This document shows, piece by piece, positions 50,371 to 58,689 of a DNA stretch of 64,000 bases (within the stretch, counting starts at the first letter, position 1; the number at the start of each line of letters is the position of its first letter). Source of the stretch: Marifrigoribacter sp047730175 (GTDB lineage: Bacteria; Bacteroidota; Bacteroidia; Flavobacteriales; Flavobacteriaceae). Below the pieces are notes generated by a model. It saw only the letters and a program-made list of their open reading frames with translations, was not told the origin of the DNA and made no database searches. The stretch is from positions 1,054,001 to 1,118,000 of the forward strand of contig NZ_CP159833.1 of NCBI RefSeq assembly GCF_047730175.1. Reading direction: 5' to 3'. Both the position numbers and the translations under genes were made by a program.

Positions 50371-51699
50371 TTACGATTTAAATAACCATCGGTAAATATC
50401 GTTTCCGTTTGCAAATAGAACTAATGCTATTAATAAAAAGAATCCCGCCATTTGCGCGTACTCCATTGCTTTCTCATTTGGTTTTCTTCCAGAGATCATT
50501 TCATACATTAGGAACATTACATGCCCACCATCAAGTGCAGGAATAGGAAGTATATTCATAAAGGCTAAAATAATAGATATTAAAGCTGTTGTTTCCCAGA
50601 AACTAAGCCAGTCCCATTGTCCTGGAAATAAGTTAGCAATAGCGCCAAAACCCCCAACTTGGGTGGCACCTTCTTTTGTGAAAACATATTTAAATTGCTT
50701 GGCATAATCGGTTAGTTTTTCAATACCAAAATTAGTTCCACTAGCAATGCTTTCCCCTAAACCATAAGAAAGTTTTGTGCTTTTCCCTATTAATTCTTTG
50801 GCAAAATTAGAAACTCCTATTGTTCCTTCTTCAGTAGGGGTAACTTTTAAAGTGTCTAGTCTACCATCTCTAGAAATTACTATTTCACTTTCAATAGTTG
50901 CACTATTCCCTACTTCAGTAGTAAATTCATGCCAGTAGTCTATAGGTTTATTATTAATCGATACCACTTTGTCGCCTTTTAATAAACCAGCTTTTGCAGC
51001 AGGGAAATCTGGTACAATAGTGTCAATCATAGGAAGCCTTATGGGCTGAAAAGGTCGCATTACTCCTTTTTTAAACATAGTCATTCCTATATCTTCAGGA
51101 ACTGCAATAGTTTCAGTTTGTCCATTGTTGTGTTCTACTTCTATAGATTCTACATTTCGTAAAAATAAAAATTTGTTAATGTCCATGACATTTTCAAAAT
51201 CTTCGCCATTGACTTTTAATATTCTATCACCATCATTAAATCCAAACTCTTTGAATGATTTTTCAACAGAAAAACCATTTACTAAATCATTATTGGTGAC
51301 AATATTTCTTCCGTAGAAATAAAGAATAGAACTATAAATCACAAATCCTACAATAATATTTACTGTAACTCCACCTAACATAATAATTAATCGCTGCCAT
51401 GTAGGTTTACTTCTAAACTCCCAAGGTTCTGGTGGACCTGCCATTTGTTCTTTGTCCATGCTTTCATCGATCATTCCAGCAATTTTCACATAACCTCCTA
51501 GTGGCAACCAACCAATACCATACACAGTCTCTCCAACTTTCTTTTTGAAAAGCGCAAATTTAACATCAAAAAAGAGGAAGAATTTTTCTACACGTGTCTT
51601 AAATATTTTAGCTGGGATAAAATGCCCCAATTCGTGAAGTACAATTAACAAAGACAAGCTAAGTAATAGTTGAATCGCTTTAACAGCAAATGGACTCAT
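50371..51699 (-). CDS. rseP: RIP metalloprotease RseP (site-2 protease)
   Basis: The 442-residue inner-membrane zinc protease has the active-site motif HELGHF (residues 21-26) in the first membrane span, two PDZ domains (about 125-210 and 210-290, the second with KAGLLKGDKVVSINNKPI), and a C-terminal LPIPALDGGHV (about 385-395) carrying the third zinc ligand. Such proteases cut anti-sigma factors or signal-peptide remnants within the membrane. It is monocistronic; a TACTTTTG -7 box lies 19 bases upstream. No sigma/anti-sigma pair is adjacent. Confidence 0.95.
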   Translation of the reverse strand: MSPFAVKAIQLLLSLSLLIVLHELGHFIPAKIFKTRVEKFFLFFDVKFALFKKKVGETVYGIGWLPLGGYVKIAGMIDESMDKEQMAGPPEPWEFRSKPTWQRLIIMLGGVTVNIIVGFVIYSSILYFYGRNIVTNNDLVNGFSVEKSFKEFGFNDGDRILKVNGEDFENVMDINKFLFLRNVESIEVEHNNGQTETIAVPEDIGMTMFKKGVMRPFQPIRLPMIDTIVPDFPAAKAGLLKGDKVVSINNKPIDYWHEFTTEVGNSATIESEIVISRDGRLDTLKVTPTEEGTIGVSNFAKELIGKSTKLSYGLGESIASGTNFGIEKLTDYAKQFKYVFTKEGATQVGGFGAIANLFPGQWDWLSFWETTALISIILAFMNILPIPALDGGHVMFLMYEMISGRKPNEKAMEYAQMAGFFLLIALVLFANGNDIYRWLFKS

Positions 51700-51718
51700 A
51701 GTTTATAAAATTAACGCA

Positions 51719-51726
51719 CAAAAGTA
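51719..51726 (-). promoter_or_regulatory. -7 promoter box (TACTTTTG) of rseP
   Basis: This is an exact TAnnTTTG match on the minus strand, 19 bases before the rseP ATG at 51699. No -33 TTG was recognised. Confidence 0.45.
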
Positions 51727-51862
51727 CTCTTTTATAGGTTGCTAAAAAAATTTTAAGAATTCCTTAATACTATTCCTATTATTTAATTAAAATTACTTGG
51801 CTCAATGCCTGCGAATTATTAATTTGTCTCTAACTTTGTTTTCTCTTTTATTACTTAATTTT

Positions 51863-52528
51863 ATGCTTCAGTTTTTTTCTAAATACAAATTTTTAGGTGT
51901 TGTCATGTTGGTATTAGCCATCATTATTATCTCGATTATTTATCAAATATTAGATCCTAAAAAAGTGCTTCCTGTTTTTCAGCCTAATAAAGTAAATGCA
52001 GAGTTAGTTGATAGTACCATACAACATGTGAAAAAATACCATACGATCTCAGACTTTTCATTAACCAATCAGAATGGGGAAAATATTACACAAAAAAACT
52101 ATGAGAATAAAATATATGTAGCCGATTTCTTTTTTACAACCTGCCAAACCATTTGTCCAGTAATGACAGGAAATATGGCTTTAATTCAGAAGAAAATTAA
52201 AAATGACACTACTATTATGTTACTTTCACATTCAGTAACTCCAGAGATTGATACCGTTGCTCAACTTAAAAGATACGCTATTGAAAAAGGAGTGGATGGT
52301 GCTAAATGGAACTTAGTAACAGGTGATAAAAAACAAATTTATGATTTAGCACGGAAATCATATTTAGCAGCAAAAGATGTCCCTTATAATCCTTATGACC
52401 TGATACATACCGAAAATTTTATTTTAATAGATATTAAAAAAAGAATCAGAGGGTTTTACGATGGCACTAAAAATGAGGACATTGAACAATTATTAATAGA
52501 TATTGAGATACTTAAAAAGAATCATTAA
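51863..52528 (+). CDS. SCO1/SenC family thioredoxin-fold copper protein
   Basis: The 221-residue membrane-anchored protein takes part in copper delivery to cytochrome oxidase. An N-terminal anchor (about 7-31) precedes the thioredoxin-like domain with the copper site CQTICPVM (Cys-x3-Cys, about residue 93) and the distant His in DLIHTENFILID. I use the ATG at 51863; the open frame starts with a TTG at 51797, but those residues add an extra hydrophobic stretch that is not typical. It lies upstream of feoAB after a 78-base gap that contains a promoter box, so it is probably a separate unit. Confidence 0.9.
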   Translation: MLQFFSKYKFLGVVMLVLAIIIISIIYQILDPKKVLPVFQPNKVNAELVDSTIQHVKKYHTISDFSLTNQNGENITQKNYENKIYVADFFFTTCQTICPVMTGNMALIQKKIKNDTTIMLLSHSVTPEIDTVAQLKRYAIEKGVDGAKWNLVTGDKKQIYDLARKSYLAAKDVPYNPYDLIHTENFILIDIKKRIRGFYDGTKNEDIEQLLIDIEILKKNH

Positions 52529-52569
52529 TTTTTTTATAAGTTCTTTTTTAAATTGTCAATTAGATAACT

Positions 52570-52577
52570 TACTTTTG
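52570..52577 (+). promoter_or_regulatory. -7 promoter box (TACTTTTG) of the feoAB operon
   Basis: This is an exact TAnnTTTG match 29 bases before the feoA ATG at 52607. A TTG at 52553-52555 is 14 bases upstream, a little closer than usual. No Fur-like palindrome was recognised in the gap. Confidence 0.5.
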
Positions 52578-52606
52578 TTGTTTAAAATCAATCTAAATAA
52601 CAAAGC

Positions 52607-52837
52607 ATGGCAACAATTGCTTCATTAGCATTAGGGCAAAGTGGTATTATCAAGGAATTTCCTATAGATTCTGTTCCTTTAAAGCTTTTGGAAATGGGTT
52701 GTTTGCCAGGAAATGAAGTTTCTTTAATTCAGACTGCTCCTTTTAATGACCCTTTATATTTAAATATTAATGGATGTCATTTAGCGATCCGAAAAGAAAC
52801 TGCTTCTATGATTGAAATTGAACTTATCCATGGCTAA
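52607..52837 (+). CDS. feoA: Ferrous iron transport protein A
   Basis: The 76-residue SH3-like protein has the FeoA pattern: LGQSGIIKEF, LKLLEMGCLPGNEVSLIQ (about 26-43), DPLYLNINGCHLAIRKE and the terminal IEIELI. FeoA is a small cytoplasmic partner of FeoB. Its last 8 bases overlap the feoB start (ATGGCTAA), which indicates translational coupling. Confidence 0.93.
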   Translation: MATIASLALGQSGIIKEFPIDSVPLKLLEMGCLPGNEVSLIQTAPFNDPLYLNINGCHLAIRKETASMIEIELIHG

Positions 52838-54929
52838 ACAAATAAATGTTGCGCTCATTGGAAATCCAAATACTGGGAAAACCTCTGTTTTCAATAAACT
52901 TACTGGACTTAATCAAAAGGTAGGAAACTATCCAGGAATTACCGTTGAAAAAAAGCAAGGAACTTGTAAATTAAAGAGAAACCTAAAAGCCCATATTTTA
53001 GATTTACCAGGCACTTATAGTTTAAACGCTTCTTCGCTTGATGAAAATGTTGTTATAGAGTTATTGCTGAATAAAAACGATAAAGATTTTCCAGACGTTG
53101 CTGTAGTAGTTTCAGAAGTTGAAAATTTAAAAAGAAATCTGCTGCTTTTTACACAAATAAAGGATTTAGGCATCCCTACAATTCTTGTTGTGAATATGGC
53201 AGACCGAATGAAACGTAAAGCCATTACGCTAGATGTAAAATCATTAGAAAAAAAATTACACACCAAAATTGTACTGGTTAGTTCTAGAAAAAATTTAGGA
53301 TTTGATAAGTTAAAAGAATTAATATCAGATTATAAAAATCTTTCGATTTCACCTTGTGTTAATGCTTCGGTTATTGCTCCTGAATATTTTGAAAGACTCC
53401 GAAAAGCATTTCCAAACCAAGATGTATATAAGCTTTGGTTGGTAATTACACAAGATGTAAACTTCGGAAAATTAAATAGAAATGAAATAAAAGGGGTTTC
53501 TTTATTTAAAACCGAATCTGAAAGTAACTTAAAACGACTTCAGCAAAAAGAAACCATTAAGCGATATCAATTTATAAACAATGTTCTTAAAGAAACTTTA
53601 ATAATTGACACGGAAAATGCAAAGGATCTTCGTACTCGTTTTGATAGAGTTTTAACTCATAAAGTATGGGGATATGTAATTTTCTTTCTCATATTATGTG
53701 TTATTTTTCAAGCTATATTCGATTGGAGTACCTATCCAATGGATTTTATCGATAGCTCTTTTGCTTCCATAAGTGAATGGTTAAGGTTGAATTTACCTGT
53801 GGGAGATTTTTCAAGTTTAATTACAGAAGGAATCATTCCTGGATTGGGAGGAATTGTCATTTTTATTCCTCAAATAGCATTTCTATTTCTGTTTATTTCC
53901 ATCCTTGAAGAGAGTGGATATATGAGTAGAGTGGTTTTTTTAATGGACCGTGTTATGCGACGATTCGGGCTGAGCGGAAAAAGTGTAGTACCGCTAATTT
54001 CTGGTACTGCTTGTGCTATTCCAGCCATCATGGCAACACGAAATATTGAAAATTGGAAAGAAAGACTGATCACCATACTAGTAACTCCATTTACTACCTG
54101 TTCGGCTAGATTACCTGTTTATTTAATCATTATTGCGCTTGTTATTCCTGAAGGAAGAGTGCTTGGTATTTTTAGTTTACAAGGCCTAACGCTCTTAGTT
54201 TTATATTTACTTGGGTTTGGAGCCGCAATTTTTTCTGCATATATTTTAGATAAATTTCTTCAAATTAGCAGTAAATCTTTCTTTGTAGTTGAAATGCCAA
54301 ACTATAAAATCCCTATGTTTAAAAACGTAGTAACAAATGTGCTTGAAAAAACACGGGCATTTGTAATGGGAGCTGGTAAAATTATTTTAGCTATTTCTGT
54401 TATTCTATGGGTTTTAGCATCGTATGGCCCTGGAGATTTTAATAATGCATCTTCTATTATAACTAATCAAACTGAAAACTTAAACCTTAGCGAAGGAGAG
54501 TTAGAAACAAAAATTGCTGCTTTTAAATTAGAACATTCGTATATTGGTATTGTTGGTAAAGCCATAGAGCCTGCTGTAAAACCATTAGGTTACGATTGGA
54601 AAATTGGAATTGCCTTAATAAGTTCATTTGCAGCTAGAGAAGTTTTTGTAGGTACTTTAGCAACTATTTACAGTGTGGGAAGTAACGATGAAGACACCAT
54701 TAAAAATAGAATGGCTGAAGAAATTAATACGAGCACAGGAGCTCCTCTATTCAATTTAGCGAGTGGAGTTTCTTTATTGTTATTCTATGCGTTTGCAATG
54801 CAATGTATGAGTACACTTGCTATTGTAAAAAGAGAAACAAATTCATGGAAATGGCCTTTATGGCAATTGATTTCTATGACAGTATTAGCTTATATTACTG
54901 CATTAATCGCTTTTCAACTATTAAAATAA
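52830..54929 (+). CDS. feoB: Ferrous iron transporter B
   Basis: The 699-residue Fe(II) permease has a G domain (P-loop GNPNTGKT about 10-17, G3 DLPGTYS, G4 NMADR) and a membrane domain of about 8-11 spans. Both gate motifs are present: SGTACAIPAIMATR (about 390-403) and TTCSARLPVYLIII (about 422-435). The cysteine in each gate motif is retained. I chose the ATG at 52830; the TTG at 52812 extends into feoA in another frame. It is followed after 4 bases by a small Cys-rich membrane protein gene. Confidence 0.96.
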   Translation: MAKQINVALIGNPNTGKTSVFNKLTGLNQKVGNYPGITVEKKQGTCKLKRNLKAHILDLPGTYSLNASSLDENVVIELLLNKNDKDFPDVAVVVSEVENLKRNLLLFTQIKDLGIPTILVVNMADRMKRKAITLDVKSLEKKLHTKIVLVSSRKNLGFDKLKELISDYKNLSISPCVNASVIAPEYFERLRKAFPNQDVYKLWLVITQDVNFGKLNRNEIKGVSLFKTESESNLKRLQQKETIKRYQFINNVLKETLIIDTENAKDLRTRFDRVLTHKVWGYVIFFLILCVIFQAIFDWSTYPMDFIDSSFASISEWLRLNLPVGDFSSLITEGIIPGLGGIVIFIPQIAFLFLFISILEESGYMSRVVFLMDRVMRRFGLSGKSVVPLISGTACAIPAIMATRNIENWKERLITILVTPFTTCSARLPVYLIIIALVIPEGRVLGIFSLQGLTLLVLYLLGFGAAIFSAYILDKFLQISSKSFFVVEMPNYKIPMFKNVVTNVLEKTRAFVMGAGKIILAISVILWVLASYGPGDFNNASSIITNQTENLNLSEGELETKIAAFKLEHSYIGIVGKAIEPAVKPLGYDWKIGIALISSFAAREVFVGTLATIYSVGSNDEDTIKNRMAEEINTSTGAPLFNLASGVSLLLFYAFAMQCMSTLAIVKRETNSWKWPLWQLISMTVLAYITALIAFQLLK

Positions 54930-54933
54930 AATT

Positions 54934-55095
54934 ATGTTACAAACCATATTAGTCCTCATTACTTTTTGCTTCGCTACAGGTTTTATTCTGAAAAAATTTG
55001 TCTGGAATCCTATTTTTGAAAATAAAAATAATCCAACAAAGTCATTGGATGGTGAAGGCATTAAATGCGGTAAAAAAGATTGTGGCTGTCATTAA
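54934..55095 (+). CDS. FeoB-associated Cys-rich membrane protein
   Basis: This 53-residue protein is encoded directly after feoB. It starts MLQTILVLITFCFATGFIL (one membrane helix), then KKFVWNPIFENKNN, and ends in the metal-binding motif CGKKDCGCH with Cys 46, 51, 53 and a terminal His. It corresponds to the FeoB-associated Cys-rich proteins that take the place of FeoC in many bacteria. Its role in iron uptake is inferred from location and motif. Its last 4 bases overlap the end of the convergent gene at 55092. Confidence 0.8.
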   Translation: MLQTILVLITFCFATGFILKKFVWNPIFENKNNPTKSLDGEGIKCGKKDCGCH

Positions 55096-55514
55096 TCCAT
55101 TCCTTTTTCTACCTCTATTAATAACCGATAAGAGTTTATTTCTGTGTTCTCTTCTGAAGTAGGATAAGGAGATAATGTAAGTCCTTTTACGATTGAATCT
55201 TCCGCTGTAAATAATGAGTTGTCAATTATTTCTCCAGACCTAGTTTGACCAAAAAGTAATTCCTTCTGTATTAATTTATTTGATTCGTCTTTTATTTCAA
55301 CTAAAATACGTGCTCTCCCAGCCCAAATACAATTTACATATTCTGGACATCGCGAATCTTCTAAAACTTCCACAAACTTTATAGAATGACCCTTTAGCTG
55401 TATCGTTTTACCATTGGCAACTTTAATCGCTATTGTAGGTGTTTCAAGAGATCCGTTTTGTGCAACTAAGTTGAGGGTTAAAAATAGAGTGAATACTATA
55501 AGTAAGGGTTTCAT
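55092..55514 (-). CDS. Small secreted protein with CIWAGRA motif, function unknown
   Basis: The 140-residue exported protein has a signal peptide (MKPLLIVFTLFLTLNLVAQ) and then a beta-rich domain with the conserved EDSRCPEYVNCIWAGRARI (about 52-70), in which two cysteines 6 residues apart may form a disulfide or bind metal. The same motif is found in small Bacteroidota secreted proteins of unknown role. It is convergent with the feo operon, sharing 4 bases at the stops, and lies upstream of nothing on its own strand that is close enough to be an operon partner. Confidence 0.65.
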   Translation of the reverse strand: MKPLLIVFTLFLTLNLVAQNGSLETPTIAIKVANGKTIQLKGHSIKFVEVLEDSRCPEYVNCIWAGRARILVEIKDESNKLIQKELLFGQTRSGEIIDNSLFTAEDSIVKGLTLSPYPTSEENTEINSYRLLIEVEKGMD

Positions 55515-55554
55515 TTAAACTGTTTTTCAAGTTTAAAGATAGAAGAAAAAAAGC

Positions 55555-56715
55555 TTATCCTCTAAACAGAAAGAAATCATCTTTCATATGTTCAATTTTA
55601 TCATCCTTATTGGTGATAATATACTCCAAAGCCAATGTGGTAAATTCTTCCCCTTTTTCAGTCAAGGATACAATGTCATCGTTAATTAGAATCATATTGT
55701 TTTTTTGAGCAAGTTCTAATACCGTTTTAGATTGAACTTTTTGCCAATTAATATGTTCATTTAAATGTTTTACATGGCGTTCGTTTTCTTCAGTATGGTT
55801 ATTTAAATGAAGAAGAAATGCCAATAATGAAACTTCGATTCGTTGTTGTCTTTGACGGTATATTACTGAAAAATAACCTTTATTAGGAGCGAAAAGATAC
55901 GTTCCTAAGAAAATAATCCCTAATACTGTTGTCATAGATCCTGAAATTGAAGCATCTAATAAATGTGCCAACCAATATCCTGAAATTGCCGCTATCACAC
56001 CAAAAAATATCGAAAGCCAAAGCATCTTTTTTAAGTCTGAAGTCAATAAATATGCAGTAGCAGCTGGAGCAATCATAAATGCAACCACTAATATTGCGCC
56101 CACTGCATCAAATGCACCTACTACGGTTACTGATGAAATAGACATTAAACCATAATGTAAAATAACGGGAGAAAACCCTAATGATGATGACAAACCAATA
56201 TCAAACGTACTTACTTTTAGTTCTTTGTAAAACATAATAAGTAACACTATAATAGCCATTAAAATAACGCCCATTACCCATAAAGATTTAGGGCCAACGT
56301 CTGCGCCAAACATGACTAATCTATCAAAAGGAGCAAAAGCAAGCTCCCCCAATAATACTGCATCTACATCTAAATGAACATCATTTGCATTTTTGGCAAT
56401 TAGTATGACCCCTATACTAAACAATACAGGAAATACTAAACCAATTGCGGTATCCTCTTTAACTAAGCCTGTCTTTTGTATCGCTTCAACTAATATGACT
56501 GTAATAACGCCTGTTAATGCAGCTAATAAAATTAATAATGGAGAGTTTAAATCATGAGTAATAAAAAATCCTATGACGATCCCAGGTAAAATAGAATGAC
56601 TTATAGCATCACTAATTAATGCCATTTTTCTCAGCACAAGAAATACCCCAGGGATAGCACATGCAATTGCAACAACCACGGCAATTAATTGTATTTCTAT
56701 TTGAGGACTAGTCAT
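55555..56715 (-). CDS. Metal (Mn/Zn/Fe) ABC transporter permease with C-terminal winged-helix domain
   Basis: The 386-residue protein has eight or nine membrane spans of the ZnuB/MntB family (about 5-280), with the start TSPQIEIQLIAVVVAIACAI, DAISHSILPGIVIGF and SISSVTVVGAFDAVGAILVV. The last ~100 residues are soluble and helical, with LLAFLLHLNNHTEENERHVK, VLELAQKNNMI and VSLTEKGEEFTTLA, which reads as a winged-helix domain like that of DtxR/MntR. Permeases of this family are usually about 270-290 residues, so this is an added domain. It is the last gene of the operon and overlaps the upstream permease by 8 bases. Confidence 0.88.
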   Translation of the reverse strand: MTSPQIEIQLIAVVVAIACAIPGVFLVLRKMALISDAISHSILPGIVIGFFITHDLNSPLLILLAALTGVITVILVEAIQKTGLVKEDTAIGLVFPVLFSIGVILIAKNANDVHLDVDAVLLGELAFAPFDRLVMFGADVGPKSLWVMGVILMAIIVLLIMFYKELKVSTFDIGLSSSLGFSPVILHYGLMSISSVTVVGAFDAVGAILVVAFMIAPAATAYLLTSDLKKMLWLSIFFGVIAAISGYWLAHLLDASISGSMTTVLGIIFLGTYLFAPNKGYFSVIYRQRQQRIEVSLLAFLLHLNNHTEENERHVKHLNEHINWQKVQSKTVLELAQKNNMILINDDIVSLTEKGEEFTTLALEYIITNKDDKIEHMKDDFFLFRG

Positions 56716-57832
56716 TTTCTAATAATTGATTATATAAATTTTCTGCCTCAACAAACCCTTTATTTGTAAGAGACCATTGCTGATTTGAAATCTCAATCCA
56801 TCCGTTATGTTCTAATTTCTGAAGAGTTTTTCGTGTAAACCCATGAAAATTATTTAATATCCGAATGGCATGTGGATGTGATATATTTTCATGTGTTTTA
56901 GCAATACCATACATAAATTGAAGGGTCTTTTTTAATTCAAGATCTCTTCTATTTTTTAAGAACCTTATGTGTCTAAACAATAAACCTCGGCTCGGTGAAA
57001 ACACAAATGAAAAGGCAACAAAAACGGCTGCAACAAGCACGATTACTGGACCTGTTGAAAGATTGTTTTGACTTGCGCTTATTGCAGTTCCGAATACTCC
57101 TGAAAAAGCTCCAAAAATTGCCGCTAAGAAAATCATTATACTTAATTTATTAGTCCATTGTCTTGCGGCGGCGGCTGGCGCTAAGAGCATTGCGCTCATT
57201 AAAATAACGCCTACAGTTTGCAATCCTAATACAATTGCTAGTACAATAAAGAAAGTGATTAATATATCAATAAATTTAGTGTTGAAGCCTAATGTTTTAG
57301 TATAGTCAGCATCAAATAATAGCAGTTTAAATTCTTTCCAAAAAAGCAACAAAACAAAAAGACAAATACTGGTTACAGTGATCATTAAAATGACATCACT
57401 CTTAACCAAAGTAGCTGCTTGTCCAAAAAGATATTTATCCAATCCTGCTTGATTTGCATTGGGTTGTTTTTGAATGAACGTTAGCAATAACATACCAAAT
57501 CCAAAAAATAATGACAACACTAATCCTAAAGCTGTATCACTTTTTAAATGTGTTTTATGAGTCATTCCACGTATCCAAAATGTACCAATTAAACCACTTA
57601 TTAAAGCTCCTAAAAGTAATATGTTTGTGTCTTTTGTACCCGTTATTAAAAAAGCAATGGCGATACCTGGAAGGGCTGCGTGCGATATCGCATCTCCCAA
57701 AAGACTTTGTTTTCTTAATACCGCAAAACTACCTAACATTCCGCATATAGCACCAAGTACAGCAGTCCCTAGAGTAATTGTTCCTAGGGTATAATCTGTA
57801 AAAAGTAATTCGAAATATTCGCTTATTGTCAT
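56708..57832 (-). CDS. Metal (Mn/Zn/Fe) ABC transporter permease with C-terminal winged-helix domain
   Basis: The 374-residue permease is paralogous to the next gene. Its membrane part (about 15-285) shows MLGSFAVLRKQSLLGDAISHA, ALPGIAIAFLITG and VLGLQTVGVILMSAMLLAPA. The soluble tail (about 295-374) reads LQFMYGIAKTHENISHP, RKTLQKLEHNGWIEISNQQ and WSLTNKGFVEAENLY, a winged-helix pattern. Two permeases in one operon suggest a heterodimeric channel. The start overlaps the end of the ATPase gene by 4 bases (ATGA), so translation is coupled. Confidence 0.88.
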   Translation of the reverse strand: MTISEYFELLFTDYTLGTITLGTAVLGAICGMLGSFAVLRKQSLLGDAISHAALPGIAIAFLITGTKDTNILLLGALISGLIGTFWIRGMTHKTHLKSDTALGLVLSLFFGFGMLLLTFIQKQPNANQAGLDKYLFGQAATLVKSDVILMITVTSICLFVLLLFWKEFKLLLFDADYTKTLGFNTKFIDILITFFIVLAIVLGLQTVGVILMSAMLLAPAAAARQWTNKLSIMIFLAAIFGAFSGVFGTAISASQNNLSTGPVIVLVAAVFVAFSFVFSPSRGLLFRHIRFLKNRRDLELKKTLQFMYGIAKTHENISHPHAIRILNNFHGFTRKTLQKLEHNGWIEISNQQWSLTNKGFVEAENLYNQLLEND

Positions 57833-58569
57833 TTGTTTATAGCGACCTTATAATTGATTCCATATGTTTTCGTAAGGTAATCATCATTAAAAATATCTTT
57901 AACAGGACCGGTTGCAATCTTCTTTACATTTAAAAATGTAACCCAATCAAAATATTCTGGAACTGTTTGTAAATCATGGTGAACCACCACAACGGTTTTC
58001 CCTTCTTTTCTTAAACTTTTAAGAATATTTATAATTGCTATTTCAGTAGTTGCATCTACTCCTTGAAAAGGTTCATCCATAAAATAAATAGCTGCGTCTT
58101 GCACCAATGCTCGAGCTAAAAATATCCGTTGTTGTTGCCCTCCACTTAACTGACTTATTTGTCGGTTTTTAAAAGACAACATACCCACTTTTTCTAAGGC
58201 TTCTAAAGCTGCTTTTTTTTCAGCTTGTTTAGGTCGTTTTATCCAGCCTAATTTTCCATAAGTACCCATTAAAACAACATCAAAAGCTGTGGTTGGAAAA
58301 TCCCAATCTACACTTCCTTTTTGTGGCACATATGCAACAAGTTTACGTTGCTCTTTATATGGTTTTCCAAAGATAGAAACACTCCCAGCAATAGGATCTA
58401 TGATCCCTAAAATTGCCTTAATCAATGTAGATTTACCAGCGCCATTAGGCCCTACAATCGCCATTAAAACACCTTCAGGAATTGCTAAGTCTATATCCCA
58501 CAACACAGGTTTGTAGTTATATGCTACTGTTAAATCATCTACGTTAACTGCAATTTTTAAATTTTTCAT
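57829..58569 (-). CDS. Metal ABC transporter ATP-binding protein
   Basis: The 246-residue ATPase has Walker A GPNGAGKSTLIKA (about 39-51), Q-loop YVPQKGSVDWDFPTT (about 79-93; the SVDWDFP is typical of Mn/Zn/Fe importers), signature LSGGQQQRIFLARAL (about 141-155), Walker B AIYFMDEPFQGVD and the H-loop VVVHHDL. It powers the two permeases that follow. A 120-base gap before it holds a degenerate repeat copy. It still belongs in the operon, as all genes point the same way. Confidence 0.93.
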   Translation of the reverse strand: MKNLKIAVNVDDLTVAYNYKPVLWDIDLAIPEGVLMAIVGPNGAGKSTLIKAILGIIDPIAGSVSIFGKPYKEQRKLVAYVPQKGSVDWDFPTTAFDVVLMGTYGKLGWIKRPKQAEKKAALEALEKVGMLSFKNRQISQLSGGQQQRIFLARALVQDAAIYFMDEPFQGVDATTEIAIINILKSLRKEGKTVVVVHHDLQTVPEYFDWVTFLNVKKIATGPVKDIFNDDYLTKTYGINYKVAINK

Positions 58570-58599
58570 GTGTCTATAGTATTATATAAAACGGTCATA

Positions 58600-58624
58600 C
58601 TTCGACAAGCTCAGTACAGGCATG
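58600..58624. repeat. Degenerate copy of the intergenic repeat block (inverse of 41646-41670)
   Basis: The 25 bases CTTCGACAAGCTCAGTACAG-GCATG match the complement of 41646-41670 at 23 positions. It lies inside the 120-base gap between the ATPase and binding-protein genes of the metal operon, and a GTCAT and a later AGTCATC flank it, as in the repeat ends at 41516-41755. It is probably a decayed member of the same family, inserted within an operon. Confidence 0.55.
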
Positions 58625-58689
58625 CTGTTCGCTATTAGTCATCTCTTTTGATTATAAGCATTTAACATGCTCGTTTCATAATTCAGGTT

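Noticed and set aside
57511..57750. Plus-strand 79-codon frame within the metal permease gene
   Set aside because: It is complementary to membrane-span codons of the permease; hydrophobic genes often give such shadow frames.
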